A stretch of DNA of 64,000 nt, taken from positions 124,001-188,000 of the forward strand of contig NZ_RAPF01000001.1 in the NCBI RefSeq assembly GCF_003610805.1, read 5' to 3'. The notes beneath the pieces were generated by a model. That model did not search any database and was not told where the DNA came from. It saw only the letters and a program-made list of their open reading frames with translations. Shown here piece after piece: positions 1-8,358 of this stretch. The DNA comes from Altericroceibacterium spongiae (lineage in GTDB: Bacteria; Pseudomonadota; Alphaproteobacteria; Sphingomonadales; Sphingomonadaceae). Position numbers and translations under genes: made by a program. The number at the start of each line of letters is the position of its first letter. Position 1 is the stretch's first letter.

Positions 1-2
1 GA

Positions 3-428
3 CGCGAGCGGCGCGAGCGTTATGGCGGTACATGGTCGGTCATCAAATCGGTATTGCTGGAAATTCCGCTCGCCGTGCTGCTGGCTCCCGTTACTATGGT
101 CAATCAGCTTCTGGCCCTGGGTGAGATATTGCTCGGGCGGTCGTCGGGCTGGAATGCCCAGTCGCGCGAAGCGAAAGGGCTGACGGTGCGCGATGTGCTG
201 CCCAATCTCAAACCGCATATCCTGCTGGGTGTATTGTTTGCAGCTACGGTGTTCATCGATCCGATCACCGCCGCCTGGCTTTCGCCGCTGACTATCGGCC
301 TGCTGACCGCTCCATGGCTGGTCAGTCTGACATCGCGCACCGGTGCGGGTGCGGTGCTGGGTCGCAATGGCTATTTCAAGGTGCCGCCGCCGATCAATGT
401 GGGCCGGGTGCCCAGTGAACTGGTCTGA
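3..428 (+). CDS. opgH: Glucans biosynthesis glucosyltransferase OpgH/MdoH, C-terminal part (cut by window start)
   Basis: The reading frame is open from the first complete codon and ends at 428, so this is only the last ~140 residues of a much longer inner-membrane glycosyltransferase that builds osmoregulated periplasmic glucan backbones from UDP-glucose. What is visible is the C-terminal membrane portion: hydrophobic segments around 'LAVLLAPVTMVNQLLALGEI' and 'ILLGVLFAATVFIDPI', the family-typical 'EILLGRSSGWNAQSRE' and 'WLSPLTIGLLTAPW'. An in-frame TTG at 54 is an internal codon, not the start. A strong hairpin follows directly. The catalytic domain lies outside the window, so activity cannot be judged. 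Confidence 0.85.
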   Translation, partial: RERRERYGGTWSVIKSVLLEIPLAVLLAPVTMVNQLLALGEILLGRSSGWNAQSREAKGLTVRDVLPNLKPHILLGVLFAATVFIDPITAAWLSPLTIGLLTAPWLVSLTSRTGAGAVLGRNGYFKVPPPINVGRVPSELV

Positions 429-431
429 ACG

Positions 432-470
432 AAAAACCCCTCCCCGGAACGGGTCCGGGGAGGGGTTTTC
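432..470. terminator. Bidirectional Rho-independent terminator between opgH and the LigE-like gene
   Basis: A near-perfect GC-rich stem (arms 432-447 and 455-469, loop about 7 nt) is flanked by A-tract on the left and T-tract on the right. It can therefore end the rightward opgH transcript and the leftward GST transcript that converge here. Confidence 0.85.
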
Positions 471-491
471 TTCGGCCTTGCTGAATGACAG

Positions 492-1340
492 TCAGGCCGG
501 TGTTTTTTCCCCGCGCAGATGAGCGGTTTCCTCACCCGTGCTCCTGGGCCCGGTATTGCGGCTGACCAGCCCGCCGCCCATTTTCGCGGCATCGCGAATA
601 AAGGGTTCGGGATCGCCTTCGCGCAATTCGAGACCGAAGAGCGGGGACATGCCTTCATGACGGCCCAGTCCGCCGAACAGATCGAAGCCGCGATCGATCC
701 AGTCGCGCAGCGGATCGTCTTCGGTTAGCACAGGCGTATCGGCTACCGAGGCGCAGAACAGGAACACCGCCAGCAAGCGGTAATCGGCATAATTCGGGCT
801 GTCGCCGCCGAACCATTTGTGGTTGCGCAAAGTGGTGCGCAGGATTTCCAGTTGCGGCGGAACCTGCGGCAGACGGTCTTCGCGCCCGATAATGATGTCT
901 TCGATCTTATTGCCGAACATACGTTCGCGGCTTTCGGTCACATAGGCGTGATCCTCGGGCACTGAACGGTCGCGATAGGATTTGATGAAACAGGTCATCC
1001 ATGGGCTGATAGCGGTTTTCCACAGCCAGTTTTCCAGCGTCTGGGTGAGAACCTTTTCGCTTTCGCTGCCGATCAGCCGCGGCCGGTCAGGATAAGTCTC
1101 GTCGAGATATTCGGCAATCAGCCAGCTATCGAGCACCCATTTGCCATCGTCCTGAATGGCGGGAAGCCTTTCGGTATGGCCACCGGTCCGGTCCATGATT
1201 CCGGTGAAGCCACCGGGGACAATGTCAAGATCGAAGCCCTTGTGTTTGAGGGCATATTTGGTCGCCCAGACAAAGGGGCTGATCGTGCAGCCACTGGCAA
1301 GCTGGAGATCGTAGAAGGTAATAGTGTTGTTTTGAGCCAC
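492..1340 (-). CDS. Glutathione S-transferase, LigE-type beta-etherase-like
   Basis: The translation matches the Sphingobium LigE beta-etherase very closely as I remember it: 'NNTITFYDLQLASGCTISPF', 'WATKYALKHKGFDLDIVPGG', 'WVLDSWLIAEYLDETYPDRP' and 'EDDPLRDWIDRGFDLF'. LigE-type enzymes use glutathione to cleave beta-aryl ether bonds of lignin-derived dimers in the cytoplasm. The N-terminal ~85 residues form the thioredoxin-like GSH domain, the rest the helical domain. I choose the GTG at 1340 because AGAGGA precedes it and LigE begins at the same point; an upstream ATG at 1382 would add 14 residues. No other lig genes are adjacent, so the actual substrate is unproven; many sphingomonads carry LigE-like GSTs of unknown role. 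Confidence 0.8.
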   Translation of the reverse strand: MAQNNTITFYDLQLASGCTISPFVWATKYALKHKGFDLDIVPGGFTGIMDRTGGHTERLPAIQDDGKWVLDSWLIAEYLDETYPDRPRLIGSESEKVLTQTLENWLWKTAISPWMTCFIKSYRDRSVPEDHAYVTESRERMFGNKIEDIIIGREDRLPQVPPQLEILRTTLRNHKWFGGDSPNYADYRLLAVFLFCASVADTPVLTEDDPLRDWIDRGFDLFGGLGRHEGMSPLFGLELREGDPEPFIRDAAKMGGGLVSRNTGPRSTGEETAHLRGEKTPA

Positions 1341-1640
1341 GGCATCCTCTTTTGCTGCGATGGTTTTGGTTGCCCTGTGCATAGGGCGATGTTGGCAAAG
1401 GTGCCAGACTCTTTCTGGAAAAGTCCGGTCATAATCAAATTAAGCCAAAAATTACGTCGCTGACGGTCTGTTTTTCCGAAGCGATTTACGGCACGGGCCG
1501 CGACCCGGATTTTTCAACCACCGGCGCAGCAGCCCGCCAGCGCATAAAAAATACCATGCTGGACGGCGGCGCGGCTGACTGCTGCGATGCCGGAACATTC
1601 CAATCATAGGAGTTTCCAGCATGGTAAAGAAAGCAACACG
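1341..1640. other. Intergenic stretch, no gene recognised
   Basis: Upstream region of the LigE-like gene leading to the IS110 remnant. Short ORFs here have no recognisable family. The segment from about 1600 (ATCATAGGAGTTTCCAGC before an ATG at 1621) looks like the ribosome-binding region of the lost transposase. Confidence 0.4.
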
Positions 1641-2060
1641 CATTTCGCGGTTTGTGGCGGGTTTTGAAGGATGCAGGTTTCAACGTGTCGGTCATTGCAG
1701 CCTCGCGCATTCCACGCGGATATGCTGCGGCGGCCAAGAACGACCGGCTGGATGCGGTGAAGCTGGCGACGTACTATGCGCGAGGACTGTTGCGCCCGAT
1801 TGCGATCCCGTCAGTCGAACAAGAGGGCTACCGAGCGTTGGTACGTTGCCGCAAACGGATCGCGGAGAGCCGGGGCAAGATCAAACAGAAGATCAAGGGC
1901 TTCTTGCGGGCGTCTGGCCTTGATGAACCACACAGCATCCAAGAGTGGTCCCTAGCAGCATCCGCCGACTGACGGCGCTGGATGTGCCGCCACAGCACCA
2001 CATGGCTCTTGCCTCCATGGTGCGCGAGTATCTGTTTTTGCTATCAGAAGACAAATGCTG
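1621..2060 (+). pseudogene. IS110-family transposase remnant
   Basis: Frame 2 from 1652 reads 'LWRVLKDAGFNVSVIAASRI', then 'AKNDRLDAVKLATYYARGLL' and 'EGYRALVRCRKRIAESRGKI'. This is the central DEDD-domain region of IS110 transposases, with the D-x-x-DA motif. The start ATG at 1621 is in another frame, and the downstream part (from about 1945, 'SIRRLTALDVPPQHHMALAS') is again shifted, so at least two frameshifts separate the pieces. The N-terminus and the Ser-containing C-terminal domain are missing. It is a decayed insertion sequence and cannot encode an active recombinase. Confidence 0.75.
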
Positions 2061-2297
2061 CGCGCGGGGTCCGGTCGGCATAACCGACCGTAAAAAAGGG
2101 CAGCATCCCCATCAACCAGCGCGTACCGAAAGAGGAACTTGGTGACCTTACATCATCATGTCAGGCACGAATAAGAAAAGGCTTACGCAGCTCGGTGAAC
2201 AGTGTTGGTTCGGCCTCCGAACTCGGTGCCTTTGACAGACACCGTGAGCTTTGCTGCGGCCAATGCCCAATGTCTCAGATGCGGACAAACCTGCCGT

Positions 2298-3074
2298 TCA
2301 CAAATGTTGCTGTTTTAGGAATTGCCGCAGGAGGTTTACGAATTCCGAACGAGCGTCGATATGAACAGAGTGACCAGCCTTCAGCTGGGCGAAGGCTGCG
2401 GCATCCCGCTTCTCCGCCATTGCCCTCAATTCTCCCGCGTCGCTGACACGGCTTTCACCGCCGGAAACGACCAGGGCGGGGCAGCGACTTTGCAGCCAGA
2501 CATTCCAGTGGTCGCCATTGGTTGCCTGTTCCGACTCCAGAAATTCGGCCGGATCGAAATTGAGCGTCCATCCATCCTTCACGCGGCAGATGGAGTTCTG
2601 CAGATAGGGGGAAAGTCGCGGGCCAAGCCGTTCCTCCAACGCTTCGCGCAGTCGGAAGGTGCCGCTCCAATTCGTGACAAAGGGTGCGGAATCATCCTGC
2701 ATATTCACGCCGATGTCTTCGATGATCATCGCGGCAACCCGATCCGGGTGCACTGCCGCAAGATGATAGGCGACGATCCCGCCGAACGAGTGCCCCAGCA
2801 CCGGAACCGGTTCGGTGATGGACAGGTGCTCCAGAAGCGCGACCGCATCGCCGATGTAGGCGGCCATGTGATGAGCGGCCCCGTGGTCGGTTTCCCCGAA
2901 GCCACGCTGGTCGAGAGCGATGACGCGCCACTCGGGCGAGAGATCGTTCGCAACCTCCGCGAAATCTGAAGCTCCCATCCAGTGGCCATGAAGCGCCAGC
3001 AAGGGTTTGCCGTCGCCGCCCGCGTCGAGGAAGGAGAAGACCACGCCATCGTGCTCAAAGCTATGTCTTCGCAT
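2298..3074 (-). CDS. Alpha/beta-fold hydrolase
   Basis: A 258-residue soluble hydrolase. The visible catalytic elements are the oxyanion-hole region 'LLALHGHWMGA', the nucleophile elbow 'GHSFGG', and a C-terminal histidine in 'KAGHSVHID'. The loop around 'VVSGGESRVSD' probably supplies the acid. The frame extends upstream to 3245, but the ATG at 3072-3074 follows AAAGGTG at good spacing and fits the family N-terminus ('HDGVVFSFLDAGGDGKPLL'). The substrate cannot be inferred; esterases, lactonases and C-C hydrolases share this layout. It sits between the IS110 remnant and grxD with its own leader. Confidence 0.8.
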   Translation of the reverse strand: MRRHSFEHDGVVFSFLDAGGDGKPLLALHGHWMGASDFAEVANDLSPEWRVIALDQRGFGETDHGAAHHMAAYIGDAVALLEHLSITEPVPVLGHSFGGIVAYHLAAVHPDRVAAMIIEDIGVNMQDDSAPFVTNWSGTFRLREALEERLGPRLSPYLQNSICRVKDGWTLNFDPAEFLESEQATNGDHWNVWLQSRCPALVVSGGESRVSDAGELRAMAEKRDAAAFAQLKAGHSVHIDARSEFVNLLRQFLKQQHL

Positions 3075-3212
3075 AATATTCACCTTTCGTTCCGGCCGTG
3101 CATAGCGACCGTATTCAGGTGGGGCAACGTCGTGCATCGGCTCACTGCCGACATTGGCAGAGAGGCTTTGCACTCGCAGAATCGCTAGACCGGCTTGACA
3201 GTCGTCCGCATA

Positions 3213-3244
3213 AGAAAGGCCCCGGATCGCTCCGGAGCCTTTCA
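3213..3244 (-). terminator. Terminator after grxD
   Basis: A hairpin (arms AAAGGCCCCGGA and TCCGGAGCCTTT with one mismatch, 4-nt loop) lies 3' of grxD on its coding strand and probably ends the leuC-to-grxD transcript. Confidence 0.65.
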
Positions 3245-3286
3245 TTGTCTCTATGGGCGGAAAAATCCGCAGGCCGGGGGAAAAAC

Positions 3287-3616
3287 TCAGCTCGCCTTGG
3301 CGACCTGCTTGTCTTCCATCAACTGGGCCAGCTCGCCGGCTTCGAACATTTCCATCATGATGTCGCTGCCACCGACAAATTCGCCCTTCACATAAAGCTG
3401 GGGGATGGTCGGCCAGTCGGAATAGGTTTTGATGCCCTGACGGATTTCCATGTCCTGCAACACGTCGACACTGTCATAAGCCACGCCGCAATGGTCGAGA
3501 ATCGCCACCGCACGGCTCGAAAAGCCGCATTGCGGGAAGAGCGGCGTGCCCTTCATGAACAGAACGACATCATTGTCGCCGACGATCTTGGAAATGCGCT
3601 CGTTAATATCCGACAT
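3287..3616 (-). CDS. grxD: Monothiol glutaredoxin Grx4/GrxD
   Basis: A 109-residue class II monothiol glutaredoxin with the single-cysteine motif 'CGFS' (in 'FPQCGFSSRAV'), the 'VVLFMKGTP' beta strand and the GSH-binding 'WPTIPQLYVKGEFVGGSDI'. Such proteins bind a bridging [2Fe-2S] cluster with glutathione and pair with BolA in Fe-S trafficking and iron signalling; bolA is immediately upstream. The ATG at 3614-3616 is preferred over the TTG one codon earlier. It is the last gene of the minus-strand run that begins with leuC. Confidence 0.93.
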   Translation of the reverse strand: MSDINERISKIVGDNDVVLFMKGTPLFPQCGFSSRAVAILDHCGVAYDSVDVLQDMEIRQGIKTYSDWPTIPQLYVKGEFVGGSDIMMEMFEAGELAQLMEDKQVAKAS

Positions 3617-3650
3617 CAAAATAACCCGATTAGAATTCTGTGTGTGGCTG

Positions 3651-3884
3651 TCAGTTGGGAACGACAGTGGTCAGTTGCAAGGCATGAAGTTCACCACCCA
3701 TGCGCCCGCCCAGCGCATCGAAGACCATCTTGTGCTGCTGGACGCGGTTTTTTCCGGCAAAGGCAGGAGAACTGACGCGTGCGGCATAATGGTCTCCGTC
3801 ACCGGCGAGATCCTGAATCTCGACATTCGCATCGGGAAGGGCGGCCTTGATAAGGGCTTCGATTTCAGCGGCGGGCATGGCCAT
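3651..3884 (-). CDS. bolA: BolA family protein
   Basis: A 77-residue BolA/IbaG-like protein ('AAEIEALIKAALPDANVEIQ', 'DGDHYAARVSSPAFAGKNRV', 'QQHKMVFDALGGRMGGELHA'). The conserved histidine of 'QQHKMVF' is the usual cluster ligand in BolA-Grx heterodimers. It lies 34 bp upstream of grxD on the same strand, which supports a BolA-GrxD [2Fe-2S] complex. An AGGAG box precedes the chosen ATG. Confidence 0.92.
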   Translation of the reverse strand: MAMPAAEIEALIKAALPDANVEIQDLAGDGDHYAARVSSPAFAGKNRVQQHKMVFDALGGRMGGELHALQLTTVVPN

Positions 3885-3919
3885 GGGTCAATGCTCCTGC
3901 AAAATAAGGGAAGGGGTAT

Positions 3920-4243
3920 TCAGAGTTTGTCGAGCAACTGGCGGCGGGCTTCGATTGCCTTTTCTTCCAGTGCTTTGCGAACCTGCGCTTCATCGATATC
4001 GACACCGGCCGCAGTGAGATCGCCCAGCAGCTTGCGGACCACGTCTTCGTCTCCGGCTTCCTCGAAATCGGCCTGCACCACCGCTTTGGCATAGGCTTCG
4101 GTTTCTTCGGCGGTAAGGCTCATTTTTTCGGCGGCCCACTGGCCCAGCAGGCGGTTCCGGCGGGCGGCAATGCGAAAAGCATTTTCATTGTCGAATGCGA
4201 ATTTCGCTTCCTCGGCGCGCTCACGATCGTTGAAATCTGTCAT
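3920..4243 (-). CDS. DUF1476 protein, F1-ATPase zeta-subunit-type inhibitor
   Basis: A 107-residue, almost wholly helical charged protein starting 'MTDFNDRERAEEAKFAFDNE' and containing 'RNRLLGQWAAEKMSLT'. This is the alphaproteobacterial DUF1476 family, whose Paracoccus member is the zeta inhibitor of the F1Fo-ATP synthase: its N-terminal segment enters F1 and blocks ATP hydrolysis. Whether inhibition is retained in sphingomonads is not deducible here. It lies between leuD and bolA on the same strand, 35 bp from bolA. Confidence 0.88.
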   Translation of the reverse strand: MTDFNDRERAEEAKFAFDNENAFRIAARRNRLLGQWAAEKMSLTAEETEAYAKAVVQADFEEAGDEDVVRKLLGDLTAAGVDIDEAQVRKALEEKAIEARRQLLDKL

Positions 4244-4290
4244 TCTATCCTCTCAGGCAGATAATCGCGTATAAGATGGTGCGGCGCCGC

Positions 4291-4893
4291 TCAGGCGGCA
4301 AGACCCGTGCCTTTGGCGTACCAGGGCATCGCGTCCTTTTGCCGGGCTTCATAGGTATCGATAGACGCATTGCGGGCCAGTGTCAGGCCCACTTCGTCGA
4401 GACCTTTCAGCAGGCAATCCTTGCGGAAGGGATCGATATCGAATGTAAACCGGTCCTGAAACGGCGTGGTCACGGTCTGGTTTTCGAGATCGATCGAAAC
4501 CGGATCGGTCTGCGCCACTTCCATCAGGCGGTCGATCTGTTCCTGAGGCAGAACCACGGTCAGAATGCCGTTCTTGAACGCATTGCCGGAGAAAATATCG
4601 GAAAAGCTCGGTGCGATCACGGCTTTGACGCCCATATCCAGCAGCGCCCAGGCCGCATGTTCGCGGCTCGATCCGCAGCCGAAATTATCCCCCGCAATCA
4701 ATATCGGAGCGCCCATATATTCGGGCTGATCGAAAATATTTCCTTCTTCGGCGCGCACGGCTTCGAATGCACCTTCGCCCAGACCTTCGCGGCTGATCGT
4801 TTTGAGCCATTTGGCCGGAATAATCAGGTCGGTATCGACGTTTTTCTGGCCGAAGGGAATCGCGCGGCCATCAATTTCCTGGACAGCTTCCAT
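4291..4893 (-). CDS. leuD: 3-isopropylmalate dehydratase small subunit
   Basis: A 200-residue LeuD swivelling domain of isopropylmalate isomerase, which with LeuC converts 2- to 3-isopropylmalate in leucine biosynthesis. Visible hallmarks are '[14 protein letters not shown]', '[17 protein letters not shown]' and '[19 protein letters not shown]'. I take the ATG at 4891-4893, which overlaps the TGA of the small upstream ORF by one base, so translational coupling is likely; a TTG at 4896 would add one residue. The gene is separated from leuC by two other ORFs. Confidence 0.95.
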   Translation of the reverse strand: MEAVQEIDGRAIPFGQKNVDTDLIIPAKWLKTISREGLGEGAFEAVRAEEGNIFDQPEYMGAPILIAGDNFGCGSSREHAAWALLDMGVKAVIAPSFSDIFSGNAFKNGILTVVLPQEQIDRLMEVAQTDPVSIDLENQTVTTPFQDRFTFDIDPFRKDCLLKGLDEVGLTLARNASIDTYEARQKDAMPWYAKGTGLAA

Positions 4894-5054
4894 CAATCGG
4901 TCTCCGGATTTTCGCCATGCGGCCCCATCAGCCGGGGTGCTTTCTTTTCCTTACGTCGGGACGCATAGAGAAGGGCGGCGGCGATGGCAGCAGAACCGAT
5001 CGCGCCCGCCAGTGCAGCGGTGCCGGTGAAGCCGGATGGAATCTTCTTGGTCAT
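4893..5054 (-). CDS. Small single-span membrane protein between the glycosylase gene and leuD
   Basis: A 53-residue ORF with one hydrophobic helix ('[20 protein letters not shown]', residues about 10-29), then a basic stretch '[12 protein letters not shown]' consistent with a cytoplasmic C-terminal tail. The ATG at 5052-5054 gives a compact protein; its TGA overlaps the leuD ATG, and it lies 7 bp after the glycosylase stop. This tight packing argues that it is translated. I do not recognise a function. Similar tiny ORFs in sphingomonads have, to my knowledge, sometimes been mislabelled 'isopropylmalate isomerase' from position alone. Confidence 0.7.
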   Translation of the reverse strand: MTKKIPSGFTGTAALAGAIGSAAIAAALLYASRRKEKKAPRLMGPHGENPETD

Positions 5055-5061
5055 GGGAGCG

Positions 5062-5589
5062 TCAATGCGCCCGCTCATCGCCGGAGGCAAGGGGTAAGCC
5101 GCGCAATTCATCCAGCTTTTGCCAAAGCTTTTCTTTCTCACCCCTTGGCATGGCGGCATAGGCCGGACTGGAAGAGGGCAGGGCCAGCAGATGATAGGGT
5201 TCGCCGTCGAGCAAGTTCATGCCGATTTTGGCCGATTTGGCTCCGTTAAAGGCGATGGCGCGCAGATCGGGAAGGCTATGGGCGAGTTCGCGCAGCGAAT
5301 TATGCGCAACGTCGCGAATGGCTGTGTCGAGGCTCCCCTGTCGGGTGGCCGAAGCGACGACATCCCACAGGCCGATTTTTTCGGCGAGCAGCGTTTCCAG
5401 CCGAGTCTTGTAATCCATCGCTGTCAGGTCGCGCCCGATAGCCTGTCCGGTCAGATGCCAGAACAGATTGCGCGGATGGGCATAATAACGCTGCGCTTGC
5501 AGCGAGGCTTCGCCGGGCAGGCTGCCCAGGATCAGCAGCCGCGTATCGGGTGCGACGACAGGTGCGAAAGAGGATTTGCGTATCGTCAT
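5062..5589 (-). CDS. DNA-deoxyinosine glycosylase (UDG superfamily)
   Basis: A 175-residue protein with the UDG-superfamily layout: motif 1 'LLILGSLPGEASLQAQRYYA' followed by 'HPRNLFWHL', and motif 2 region 'LALPSSSPAYAAM'. This matches the hypoxanthine-DNA glycosylase family, which starts base-excision repair by removing deaminated bases. It lies between leuC (54 bp away) and the small ORF/leuD on the same strand, so it is probably co-transcribed with leucine biosynthesis genes despite an unrelated function. Confidence 0.85.
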   Translation of the reverse strand: MTIRKSSFAPVVAPDTRLLILGSLPGEASLQAQRYYAHPRNLFWHLTGQAIGRDLTAMDYKTRLETLLAEKIGLWDVVASATRQGSLDTAIRDVAHNSLRELAHSLPDLRAIAFNGAKSAKIGMNLLDGEPYHLLALPSSSPAYAAMPRGEKEKLWQKLDELRGLPLASGDERAH

Positions 5590-5643
5590 GTCAGGACGCG
5601 CCGCACAACTGTGCAGCGCGCCATATCGGTTAAAGAGTTTGTT

Positions 5644-7077
5644 TTAACTAACCAGATCACGCACATCGGTCAGCTTGCCGGTCACCGCTGCCGCGGCGGC
5701 CATGGCCGGAGATACCAGATGGGTCCGGGCGCCGGGGCCTTGCCGGCCGACGAAATTGCGGTTGCTGGTCGAAGCGCAGCGTTCGCCTGCGGGAACCTTG
5801 TCCGGATTCATCCCGAGACAGGCGGAACAGCCCGGTTCGCGCCATTCGAGACCGGCCTCGGTAAAAATCCTGTCGAGCCCTTCGGCTTCGGCCTGTTCCT
5901 TCACCAGACCCGATCCGGGTACCACAATGGCCCATTTGACATTATCGGCCTTTTTGCGCCCTTTCAGGATCGCGGCGGCTTCGCGCAGATCTTCGATCCG
6001 GCTATTGGTGCAACTGCCGATGAAGATGTTCTCGATCTCGACTTCATCCATGCGCTGCCCCGGTTCGAGCCCCATATAATCGAGGCTCTTGCGCGCGGCA
6101 TTCTGCTTGGAGGGATCGGGAAAGCTTTCCGGCGCGGGAACGATACCGCCAATCGGCACGACATCTTCGGGGCTGGTGCCCCAGGTAACGGTCGGCTGCA
6201 CATCGCCGGCATTGATCGTCACCGATTTGTCGAAAGTGGCGCCTTCATCGGTTTTGAGTGTGCGCCAATATTCGACCGCACGCTCCCAGTCTTCGCCCTT
6301 CGGTGAAAAGTGGCGCCCCTTGAGATAGGCAAAGGTCTTGTCATCGGGCGCGACCAGACCGGCGCGTGCGCCGCCTTCGATGGACATGTTGCAAACGGTC
6401 AGCCGGCCTTCGACGCTCATTTCCTCGAACACCTTGCCGCGATATTCGATCACATAGCCAGTGCCGCCGGCCGTGCCGATCGTGCCGACAATATGCAGGA
6501 TGAGATCCTTAGCCGTGACGCCCGGATTGAGCGTGCCTTCGACCCGCACTTCCATCGTCTTCGACTGTTTCAGCAGCAAAGTCTGGGTCGCCATGACATG
6601 TTCGACTTCGCTGGTGCCGATTCCGAAAGCGAGCGCGCCAACCCCGCCATGGGCGGCCGTATGGCTGTCTCCGCACACGATGGTCGCACCGGGCAGAGAG
6701 AAGCCCTGTTCGGGGCCGACCACATGGACGATGCCCTGTTCGCGCGCGGTCGCGCCGAAATAGCGGACGCCGAATTCAGCGACATTGGCTTCGAGTGCGG
6801 CAAGCTGCTGCGCGCTTTGCGGATCGGCAATCGGCAGGCGGTTGCCATTTTCATCGAGCCGTGCAGTGGTAGGCAGATTGTGATCGGGCACGGCGAGCGT
6901 CAGTTCGGGCCGGCGCAGCTTGCGCCCGGCAAGGCGCAGCGCCTCGAACGCCTGCGGGCTGGTCACTTCGTGAACCAGATGGCGATCGATAAAGATCAGG
7001 CAGGTGCCATCCTCGCGGCGTTCCACCACATGGGCATCCCAGATTTTTTCGTAAAGTGTGCGGGCTCTGTCAGACAT
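5644..7077 (-). CDS. leuC: 3-isopropylmalate dehydratase large subunit
   Basis: A 477-residue aconitase-superfamily LeuC carrying the [4Fe-4S] cluster ('[17 protein letters not shown]' and '[13 protein letters not shown]' supply the three cysteines) and substrate residues in '[20 protein letters not shown]'. With LeuD it isomerises isopropylmalate. The ATG at 7075-7077 ('[18 protein letters not shown]') is the family start; the open frame to 7164 is upstream read-through. First gene of the long minus-strand run down to grxD. Confidence 0.96.
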   Translation of the reverse strand: MSDRARTLYEKIWDAHVVERREDGTCLIFIDRHLVHEVTSPQAFEALRLAGRKLRRPELTLAVPDHNLPTTARLDENGNRLPIADPQSAQQLAALEANVAEFGVRYFGATAREQGIVHVVGPEQGFSLPGATIVCGDSHTAAHGGVGALAFGIGTSEVEHVMATQTLLLKQSKTMEVRVEGTLNPGVTAKDLILHIVGTIGTAGGTGYVIEYRGKVFEEMSVEGRLTVCNMSIEGGARAGLVAPDDKTFAYLKGRHFSPKGEDWERAVEYWRTLKTDEGATFDKSVTINAGDVQPTVTWGTSPEDVVPIGGIVPAPESFPDPSKQNAARKSLDYMGLEPGQRMDEVEIENIFIGSCTNSRIEDLREAAAILKGRKKADNVKWAIVVPGSGLVKEQAEAEGLDRIFTEAGLEWREPGCSACLGMNPDKVPAGERCASTSNRNFVGRQGPGARTHLVSPAMAAAAAVTGKLTDVRDLVS

Positions 7078-7239
7078 GGCGCGTCGCCTAAGCCTACCGA
7101 ACACGCATGGCAAGTCATCAAAATTTGTCACGTCCCAATCTTTTTCGACAGTGCTTGTCGGCATGTTTCGTTTCGTGCTGCCCGGCGCCGGGCTAATCCT
7201 GTCGGAAACGGCGCAGTTACGCTGCTGGTTTTTCCTAAA

Positions 7240-7254
7240 TGCGATTGAGTCGCA
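7240..7254. promoter_or_regulatory. 15-bp dyad, possible Fur/Irr-type or other repressor site
   Basis: TGCGA-TTGAG-TCGCA is a perfect 5-bp inverted repeat in an AT-rich setting 163 bp upstream of leuC. The half-sites resemble the TGCGA/TCGCA arms of iron-responsive boxes known in alphaproteobacteria. The assignment is only by resemblance; no iron gene is adjacent. Confidence 0.3.
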
Positions 7255-7659
7255 AATTAAGTAATATTACTTCTTCCTGGGTAAATCTGTTGCGTGAATA
7301 TTACTGGCAGGCTTTGCCTGTCTGATCGAGCTCGCGTGAGGAAAAAGTTAATTCGCGGGAGCGAGGCGCCCTGGCGTTTTGCCACAAGATCGATCTGCCG
7401 GTCGGGTCGGACGATCCGGCTCCGATAGCGGAATTGTCATACGTTGCAGGATTTGGCGGAGCGGGCGATGCGATAGCTATGAGAGCGGAGAGCATGAAGG
7501 GGTGGCGATCTGCTTGCGGGGCATGGCAAATAAGCTTTGCGCGGGTCCACCCGGTCGGGCCGAGGCACAGGCGAGTTTGTCATGCAGAAATCCATTTGGG
7601 TGTCGCTTGTTGTGATATGCGGCCGCGTTGTGAGGCTCAGGCCCTGCTCGATCCGGTTC

Positions 7660-7720
7660 TGCGCCTCTTCAGAGTGCTTCTACGCCTCTTCAGTTCTGTT
7701 CTGCGCCCCGTTGATAGGCT
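7660..7720. repeat. Short tandem degenerate repeat upstream of crtZ (~21-bp period)
   Basis: Two units of the form T(G/A)CGCCTCTTCAG plus 8 nt begin at 7660 and 7681, followed by a diverged third start TGCGCCCC at 7702. The array ends about 15 bp before the crtZ start and could be an operator array or a small tandem duplication. Confidence 0.5.
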
Positions 7721-7733
7721 ATAATCCGTTCAT

Positions 7734-8258
7734 ATGAACATTCTTCTTCCCGCCCTGATCGTTCTGGCATCCATGCTCGCCATGGAGTGGGTCGCCTGGG
7801 CGAGCCACAAATATATCATGCATGGATGGGGCTGGGGATGGCATCGCGACCACCATGAGCCGCATGACAACCTATTGGAAAAGAACGATCTTTACGCAAT
7901 TGTCGGCGCTGCTATGAGCATTTCCATGTTCGCGCTGGGCTCGCCGCTGGTGATGGGTGAGGCGGCATGGTGGCCGGGCACATGGATCGGTCTCGGCATT
8001 TTGGGTTACGGCATCATATATACGCTGGTTCACGATGGTTTAGTTCATCAGCGCTATTTCCGCTGGGTTCCAAAGAAGGGTTATGCGCGCCGCCTTGTTC
8101 AGGCGCATAAACTTCACCACGCCACTATCGGAAAAGAAGGTGGTGTCAGCTTCGGTTTCGTATTCGCCCGCGATCCCGTAGTCCTCAAAGCCGAACTAAA
8201 GCGCCAGAAAGAGGCGGGAATCGCCACTTTGCGCGGAAGTGCAGAGACGCGAAAATAA
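7734..8258 (+). CDS. crtZ: Beta-carotene 3-hydroxylase
   Basis: A 174-residue non-haem di-iron membrane hydroxylase that adds 3-OH groups to beta-ionone rings, giving zeaxanthin. All four histidine motifs of the fatty-acid-hydroxylase superfamily are visible: 'HKYIMHG', 'HRDHHEPHD', 'HDGLVHQRYF' and 'HKLHHA', with hydrophobic helices between them. It stands alone with no other carotenoid gene beside it, which is common for sphingomonads that make nostoxanthin- or astaxanthin-type pigments. The start ATG follows a weak ribosome-binding region. Confidence 0.93.
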   Translation: MNILLPALIVLASMLAMEWVAWASHKYIMHGWGWGWHRDHHEPHDNLLEKNDLYAIVGAAMSISMFALGSPLVMGEAAWWPGTWIGLGILGYGIIYTLVHDGLVHQRYFRWVPKKGYARRLVQAHKLHHATIGKEGGVSFGFVFARDPVVLKAELKRQKEAGIATLRGSAETRK

Positions 8259-8358
8259 CCTTTCCTACAGTTCCGTGCCGCCGCTAGCTTTGTGCACCGC
8301 AGATAAGAAAAGGGACAATAACCCGTTCCGCCTTGTGCCGGATGGTGAAAGACGGGGC

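Larger units (their letters stand above)
7078..7733. other. Long intergenic region between leuC and crtZ
   Basis: No convincing gene. It holds the leuC promoter side (AT-rich, about 7225-7320), a perfect dyad TGCGATTGAGTCGCA at 7240-7254, and a short array of ~21-bp degenerate repeats at 7660-7720 just upstream of crtZ. Short plus-strand ORFs around 7379-7724 are Cys/Arg-rich and lack recognisable domains, so I do not call them. Confidence 0.5.

Noticed and set aside
7434-7724. Plus-strand ORF before crtZ
   Set aside because: No start context, Cys/Arg-rich composition, overlaps the repeat array, and no recognisable fold.
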